From positions 12,928,098-12,992,097 of the forward strand of contig OY740772.1 in assembly GCA_963513935.1 (NCBI GenBank): 64,000 bases of DNA, read 5' to 3'. A program made the position numbers and the translations under genes. Below, in pieces: positions 58,177-64,000 of this stretch. A model generated the notes under the pieces. It saw only the letters and a program-made list of their open reading frames with translations, was not told where the DNA came from and searched no databases. The DNA is from Aphrophora alni (lineage: Eukaryota > Arthropoda > Insecta > Hemiptera > Aphrophoridae). Each line of letters starts with the position of its first letter. Within the stretch, counting starts at the first letter, position 1.

Positions 58177-59410
58177 TAAGGATGCCGGGGTAATAAGAGA
58201 CAAAAAATTCTATAATTTTATATTATTTATCTAAAAGTGTTGAAATAAATACCTCATATTCAATTAATTAAATCAAAAGTTTTTTAGGAATTTTTTCAAT
58301 AACACTTGTAGTCCAAAAATATTTCGAAAAGTTTAAAAAAATCTTTGTCTCTTATAGCCTTTCAAGGAGTAATAAAAGACAAGACCTCTCACTGCCCACA
58401 TAGAGTAATTTAAAATCAAGTTTTAATATATAGTTTTAATAACATAGGAGACATTTCGAGACAACTGTGAATCTGCCAAATTTATTTACACTCATTTTAC
58501 AAATATTTTAAGTTGAAAGTTAAGTTTTGAAATTGGGTTCATGAAATTAGTTCATTTTAAATTAAACAATAGAAAAATATACTTTCTTATTGGTTTTTTA
58601 GAATCTACATAGACCAGAGATAAGCCTACTACATAATAATACAAATTGAGATAAAACAGAAAATATTTTACAGATTTTCAAAAACGCAGTTAAATTTTTT
58701 TTTTAAAATGTGTTATTGAAAAATACAGCTTCTGTAACAAATTAGTTTAGTAATTAAAAATGAATTTATATGATAAGGAACTAGTATATAAACATGTTGA
58801 CACATCCTAAACTTAGTTTTGGTTTAAGTTATACAAAAAGGGGGATACATAGGGTATGGTAGTTAGCCTCTAAGGTTACACACTCCTTTTTATAGGCCTA
58901 TATCTTTCTTCATCTTATTGCCTAATCTTAGACTTTCATGCCTTTTTTAAATTTGTTATACAAAACACATATTTTTTGTAGGTCATCCTGGGTAAAACAT
59001 GGAAAGGTCCATTACACTTTACATTAAACAACTATCTCTTATTACCCATCAAAAATAAAAATTAGGTAATAAGAAACAAGCCTAGAATTCATAAATGAAA
59101 AAGGTTTTCAAGTTTTAAAAAAATTGTGCATCAATTGTCATAATTTTGGTCAAAAGTTATATAGCAATAACTTCCAAAAACCTAACACAGTTTTTGAAAA
59201 ATAAAAATCAGTAAAAAGTCACGAACTTTAAGCTTAAGTTCAAAGCGAAGGTTTATTTTAATGGAATGTGAAAAATTGAAAAATTGTCACAAATTTGTAA
59301 GTAAGTGAGTAGTTATAGAGTAAACTATTAAAGTTATTATTACTTATTTTTAAACTTGTTTGAATTTATGATTTTTTTTTACCTTGCATCTTATTACCCT
59401 GGCCTCCCCT
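58177..59410. mobile_element. Inverted-repeat element with iterated GTAATAAGAGACA-type word
   Basis: The left end GGATGCCGGGGTAATAAGAG (from 58178) and right end CTTATTACCCTGGCCTCCCC (to about 59409) are imperfect inverted repeats. The word gtaataa(g/a)agacaa recurs inside at about 58367 (direct), 59032 (reverse) and 59067 (direct). The design parallels the foldback element at 2327-2958. No target duplication could be settled and no coding region is present. Confidence 0.45.
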
Positions 59411-59812
59411 AATTTATTATACAATATTGGGTAATCATTTTGAAAAATAATGTGTTATGAATATGAGTGTATTGATGTTCTGTAGACTACCATTGAATGA
59501 AAGAGACTCTAAGCAGTCTTTTAAATTAATTGTCATTAGTCACACAATGTGATGATGATTTTCTAAATTGCGACTAATTAGTAATTGGAGTGGTGATTTT
59601 ATCCATGATATGTTAAGGTTGCTTGTGGTTTTAATATATTTTCTATTGGTTGTACAATAACAAGAGGTAGAATAGATATGTTTTAACTGCACCGCTGATG
59701 AGTCTAAGCAAATTTTAATATTTTTCTGATCATTCAGTTTGTAATTTGGATCCACAGTGACAATGTAATTTTAACAATGTATTTTTCTATATTATAGATA
59801 TCTTATTCTCAG

Positions 59813-60028
59813 GCAAAATGAAATTAGGCTTATTAGATGAAGACAAAGAATTGGAAAATGAGAGCGACCAGTTACAAATGTGGACAAAAGAATTGGAAAA
59901 ATTTAAACAGGATTGTTTTAATTGTACAAAGGAATTGGAACAGTACAAGATATGGAGGTACAAAATAGAAGCGCAGATTGATTTACTTAACAAACTGAGT
60001 GTTCGACACAATTCAACATGTGATTTAT
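59813..60028 (+). CDS. Candidate coding exon, coiled-coil protein, unidentified
   Basis: Acceptor TTATTCTCAG before 59813 and a strong donor T|GTAAGT at 60029 bound 216 bases, phase 1 at both ends if internal. The reading is KMKLGLLDEDKELENESDQL, QMWTKELEKFKQDCFNCTKE, LEQYKIWRYKIEAQIDLLNK, LSVRHNSTCDL. It is Glu/Lys-rich with heptad-like leucine and hydrophobic spacing, as in an alpha-helical coiled coil. The ATG at 59818 has a good context (CAAAATGA), so it may be the first coding exon. A second possible acceptor is at 59797. No domain signature identifies the gene, and the next exon was not found. The minus frame across it is a shadow. Confidence 0.5.
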
Positions 60029-60481
60029 GTAAGTATTATAATGTGTTTTATTGTAGGCTAGTACCGGTTTTAAATGTTTCCTAACCGCTTGTGTGTAAGG
60101 GTGTATGCAGTGTATGTCCGTCATCCAATGACCAATGTAAATCTATATTTACACAACTGATATAACAGGTTGTTTATTGATTCCTTATTGGTAATCATGT
60201 ATTTCTGAAGAGGAGTAGGAGTGTGTGAAAATTACCTGATTGGCCAATCTACCACATTTTTCATTTTCTCACATATATGTAGTATAGAGAAAATTATATT
60301 GATGGGTAAAATATAAATCTTATATATGTTCAGTCAGAAAAAAACGGTAGCTGAAGATTCAGTTTAATATGTAGAGTTGGTTTATTAATTATTAAGATAG
60401 AAAATAATCATTTATTATGAAAATAATGCCAATAAAATCATTTATACAGCACATAAACTATGAGGAATTTTTATGAATGTT

Positions 60482-60990
60482 AGTGACGAATTGATTGATA
60501 CCAGCTGAGTTATGTGAACAATATAAACCGATGATAATGGCAATTAAGAGTTCTGGAATCACAATTACTGTGAATGCTATTAAACAATTGATGCAAGATG
60601 TTATAGAAGAGTTACATTACGGGGAAAGTGATTAGGTTTAGTAGTTCTAATAATATTTCCAGATGTCTACGATATTTTGTATTCAATAAATATGTGCACA
60701 TAGCCAAATATTGCATCATTAAGGAGCAAAGTGTAAGTTTACATCATCAAAAATACAATATGAATTCATTACACACAACTTTTTAAATTCAAAAAGTTTT
60801 TAGTGAAGTACATTGATTTAAGAGCTTCTGCTCACATTGTTATAGACAAAAATGATTACAAAATAAGAGGAAGTCAATAAACTCTGAGGTGTTAGCCACA
60901 AACCATACAAAATTGAAAGTGTTGGGAAAGTACTTATACCACATAATAATGGAAAATTGAATGACATTATAGAAGACCAAAGTAGCTGTC
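60482..60990 (+). pseudogene. Ty1/copia retrotransposon gag-protease remnant
   Basis: Plus strand: MNVSDELIDT, then after a shift IPAELCEQYKPMIMAIKSSG and ITITVNAIKQLMQDVIEE, resembling the 'LP-EY-P-IMA-E-SG--IT-D-IK--LLQE' segment of copia-type Gag. About 200 bp on (from about 60810) comes YIDLRASAHIVIDKNDYKIR and, in another frame, NSEVLATNHTKLKVLG, the position and pattern of the copia protease (normally DSGAS-HM). The catalytic DSG is changed to DLR, and stops and shifts are present. No terminal repeats were seen. Confidence 0.65.
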
Positions 60991-61099
60991 ACCTCTTCCC
61001 ATAATTTTCATTTATTCCTGATGAAACCGGATTATTTATCTTGCCTTAAAATTTTTTTAAGCCTACGCCATTGCTATGAATTGCTCCAGATCTACAAGG

Positions 61100-61490
61100 T
61101 GTCTTTATTAAATAACGAGACTGATACAATAACTCACCTTTATTTATATGTCACACAATGCTTGTCCCCCTTCAATATAGTCCCCATTTGAACTTACACA
61201 TTCATGCAGTACTTGTTTTCCATTGGTTGGAGGTGTAGGGTAGTTCAGTTTTGGTCAGCTGTTTTAACACATATGTTGATTTCTTCATACTGCATTAACT
61301 GAATCAAAACATGTTCCTTTAAGCAAAAATTCCATTTTAAGGAAAAAACAAAAATCATATGGTGTTAAAATTAGTGAAAATGGAAGATGTTCCAGTATAG
61401 TAATGTCTTTGTCAACCAAAAAGTGCTGTATGCATTGTATAGATGAGGAATGAAACCATTTTTCCACAGATATGGTGGTTTTTTTCTGTC
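61100..61490 (-). pseudogene. Mariner-type transposase, C-terminal remnant
   Basis: Minus frame 61467-61285: MEKWFHSSSIQCIQHFLVDK, DITILEHLPFSLILTPYDFC, FFLKMEFLLKGTCFDSVNAV. The block 'ITILEHLPFS--LTPYDFCFF' corresponds to the last catalytic region of mariner transposases (LEHPPYSPDLAPCDFFLFP), with the P-D changed to I-L. Lower down, about 61210-61150 in another frame gives SNGDYIEGGQALCDI, the usual C-terminal end. The first catalytic part is missing. Non-functional. Confidence 0.75.
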
Positions 61491-62270
61491 ACTTTTTCTC
61501 GGTTTTGTTAAAATTTCTTTATAATAACTAGTCGTTTCCATTTAAGAATTTTAATAATTTTGAATAACTACATTTGTGTGAGTGGCATCATGTATTCTAA
61601 AACAGTTTAGAATACAGTAGAATATCACCAGGACGCATTTCAACTTTGAAGCAAAGGCCAACTTTGAAAGATTGTAACTTCTGACGTTTTCCAGATAATG
61701 TAGTGAATATAATGAGCGTGTATCACTTTTAAGTAGATTTTGTAAGTCTGGATAGGCCTGGGGATATCCATACGCTCTCTCTTTGACAACACAGCGATGT
61801 TCTACCAATTCCACAATGAAACGTCAAGTACTGCAATATCTATAATTCATCAAAAAGATCACCTACATCAAAATATAGATTATTATTATTATTATCAAAT
61901 GATCATGTAATTTTGAAATAATGTTGAGGCCTGAAGTTCATGTTGACATCAATAAGTTGAACCTGTTCAACGGTTTCCATATGGTCTTCACATTATGTTT
62001 TATACTCTGTAAAACTTATAATATTTAAGCTCCCACATAATTGTAAATACATTAACAATAAGTCAAACGGTTTAGTTTTGCGAAATGTAAGAAATCAATC
62101 ACAACAAAATGTTAATCCCCCACATAAAATAATCAAATAAAAAAGTAAAATATCCTACAAATAATTTAAAACAGGTGTTATAAATTCTTTTTAAAAAAAA
62201 GATTTAAGAATTTAATTTTATGAGATGTAAATAATCTATCAAACCCAAGATGCACCCACACAATTAAAGT
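61491..62270. other. No gene supported
   Basis: AT-rich, with a (TTA)n-like run near 61880-61895. A TA-flanked TACAGTAGAATATCACC word at 61615 resembles a Tigger left end, but no matching right end was found. Confidence 0.4.
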
Positions 62271-62529
62271 AATATAATGAGTAATAAATTATTTATATTA
62301 CCTTTATAGTTCTGTCATGTGACTTTGCGTTTGTCTTAATTACAGAGACGCGTTTCGGAGTCGTAGCTCCATCTTCAGTTATTTCACCCTGTAGAGGTCT
62401 TTGTAACGTCTTTAATAAAATGTAATAAAACGTAATCAATAAAATGTAGTGTCTTTGTAATCAAGACAAACGCAAAGTCACATGACGGAACTATAAAGGT
62501 AATATAAATAATTTATTACTCATTATATT
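62271..62529 (-). repeat. Inverted-repeat unit with well-preserved hammerhead-like core
   Basis: Arms 62271-62349 and 62451-62529 are near-perfect reverse complements (about 79 bp). On minus, at the inner edge of the left arm: CTGAAGA (62378-62372), T, stem GGAG/CTCC (62370-62367 with 62360-62357, 6-base loop), GAA (62356-62354), palindrome ACGCGT (62353-62348), C (62347). This matches the canonical CTGANGA exactly and ends in a UC cleavage-type dinucleotide. It is the copy with the most canonical core. Confidence 0.65.
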
Positions 62530-62939
62530 GTACAAAGTGACTTGAGGACACCAAACAATGAACATTAAATTAAAGTAAGCACTATATAAGAACAGTAACT
62601 TAAAAAACTTTTTAAATAGTTCTTACATATTTTCAAACAAAATAAAACGTTTTTATAATAGCTATTTTAATTCATTTTTGTTGTGAAAAATATTACTTAC
62701 CCATTAACAGGCGAGTTATTTATTTAAATGACAAATTTGTTATAAAAATAAGTATTTCCAAGAAAAATGAATAATTTTAGGAAATCTGTAGGTAACACTG
62801 TTTAATTTGACACCTCAATCAATAAAATTGGCCCTATAGTAATGAAATATGTGACTGGCACAGAAATTCCTTAGCGAATTAAATATAAGATGCTGGTTTA
62901 TTGTTGTACCTTTTGGAACCCATTCTTTCAAAAAATACT

Positions 62940-63460
62940 CCCTTGAAATAAAAATACAAAGAGTATGGCTTTGAATTTGGACTTCTGTTATAAGCATTGA
63001 TGACAGTGCATTGATTCTCCTCTTGACTTAGAATCATACTGAAAGATCCAAGTTTCGTCACAAGTGAAATTTTTTTTTTCAAGACAACCACAAATTTCCT
63101 TTTGTTATTCTTTTTTCTGTGGTATAGGGACCCTCTTGGTACAGACATTATTTATGTTGAGGTCCTTACACAAATTTTTCCACACAGTGTCTTTACGAAT
63201 GATCACACATTGAGTTGGCGGTCTTCTCAAACAATCTGACTAATCAAGAATAATCAGTTCTTGAAGAGGAAGGCTTCCATATTCTGATAACCTTCACTAA
63301 ATCTTTTTTGCCATTCAAAACATATCTGTACAAGACATGCAGTTTTCCCTGTAAGCCCTTGAAAACATTCCATTAGTGTTATGTTCAGTATTACTAAAAT
63401 TCACACATTGCTCAACTTTTAAACTTAGCATTATTATGGTGCACATAATTGTAAACAATG
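62940..63460 (-). pseudogene. Mariner-type transposase, N-terminal half remnant
   Basis: Minus strand in order: CVNFSNTEHNTNGMFSRAYR, ENCMSCTDMF, EWQKRFSEGYQNMEAFLF (mariner HTH ending in EWHKRF), then KDTVWKNLCKDLNINNVCTK, RVPIPQKKE (the W-P segment), then TCDETWIFQYDS in a shifted frame (first catalytic Asp). Frameshifts separate the blocks. It is about 1.5 kb from, and on the same strand as, the C-terminal remnant at 61.1-61.5 kb but lies upstream of it, so the two could be halves of one element split by later insertion. That is inference. Confidence 0.75.
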
Positions 63461-64000
63461 GCTCACAAACAACTGAACAACAAATTGGTGTTTGTCGTTG
63501 TACCACCTTGGAGAAAGATAATGGAGGCGCATGGGTGGGCCGATTACACATGGCACATGTCAGTAGAATATTTATGAAGGCTGCAAAGTTTGCTCTTACC
63601 TTAATGTCCAACATTCAAACAAAAACTGTGTCAATTATTTACAAGAAAAATTAAATACAGAAATTTAATTTTTATATCAGTAGTTTATTAAGAAAAAATT
63701 TCAAACATATATTTTTGTTTGGGTATTTAATTATATGCCCTTAGATTAAAAAAAAAAAAAAAAAATTGATGTACCCTTAAATAAAGAAAAATTACATATT
63801 ACAAAATATTAGCTTAAATTAAGAACAATCTCTCCCCAAAAGTAACATTAGACAAAACGCTCACCTTTTTGTATAAACTAAATCAAAATTACAATAGTTA
63901 TTTTACATAGTTAAGATTATATATAAAATTTTAAATCTTAATACATCTGTTAATATACATTTATTAATTTTTGTTTGTTGGCCAACCTTAATACTAAATT
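63461..64000. other. No gene supported at the right edge
   Basis: AT-rich, with a poly-A run near 63748-63766. The frames at 63315-63654 beyond the mariner part are shadows. Confidence 0.4.

Noticed and set aside
1..64000. Antiphage, toxin or bacterial-type gene cluster
   Set aside because: No operons or prokaryotic gene families; the whole window is spliced, transposon-rich animal DNA.

Overview
The window is AT-rich animal nuclear DNA, most likely from an insect. Reasons: GT-AG introns, sparse small exons, TTAGG/CCTAA telomere-type units, and a dense mixture of cut-and-paste transposons (Tc1/mariner, Tigger/pogo, hAT, piggyBac) and retroelement debris. A hemipteran is my guess from overall texture, not a demonstrated identification. 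There are no bacterial genes, operons or CRISPR arrays, and most open frames over 60 codons are chance.

One gene can be assembled with confidence. It is a minus-strand C2H2 zinc-finger gene with four coding exons (45420-44881, 41931-41800, 39257-38932, 34823-33680) that join in frame into 713 residues with ten fingers and a long Q/N/S/H-rich tail. All three introns carry transposons: a mariner remnant and a JRK/Tigger-like remnant in intron 1; an inverted SINE pair, a mariner remnant and a piggyBac MITE in intron 2; a complete Tigger-type element in intron 3. Other possible host exons are a minus-strand terminal exon (28750-28659), a plus-strand coiled-coil exon (59813-60028) and a weak pair near 57.5-58.0 kb. 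I could not name any of these.

Layout: 1-7 kb holds anonymous DNA, a foldback element with a direct target duplication (2327-2958), a small MITE and a repeat copy. 7.7-11.3 kb holds two Tc1/mariner remnants and a decayed LINE. 12-13.5 kb holds a diverged ~157-bp tandem array and a hAT MITE. 17.3-20.3 kb is a 100/102-bp satellite with higher-order duplication. 21.8-28.1 kb holds repeats, a piggyBac remnant and a Tigger deletion derivative. 29.7-32.8 kb is a mariner-type element with ~400-bp terminal inverted repeats, containing a LINE fragment. 33.7-45.5 kb is the zinc-finger gene. 46.5-47.3 kb is a hAT element. 48.7 kb has a 5S-rRNA-like fragment. 49.5-54.6 kb is a set of nested inverted repeats. 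55.2-55.7 kb is a probable Penelope-like tail. 56.2-63.5 kb holds a Tigger MITE, a copia remnant and two mariner remnants.

The most striking signal is a set of eight loci sharing one architecture: a degenerate CTGANGA, a short stem-loop, then GAA followed in seven of the eight by a self-complementary 6-8-mer that starts with A and ends with T. Seven of the eight lie in or beside a palindrome. This is the layout of minimal hammerhead ribozymes with a palindromic helix III, known from Penelope-like retroelement terminal repeats. Several unrelated-looking families of these termini coexist within 64 kb. I propose this as the item most worth testing.
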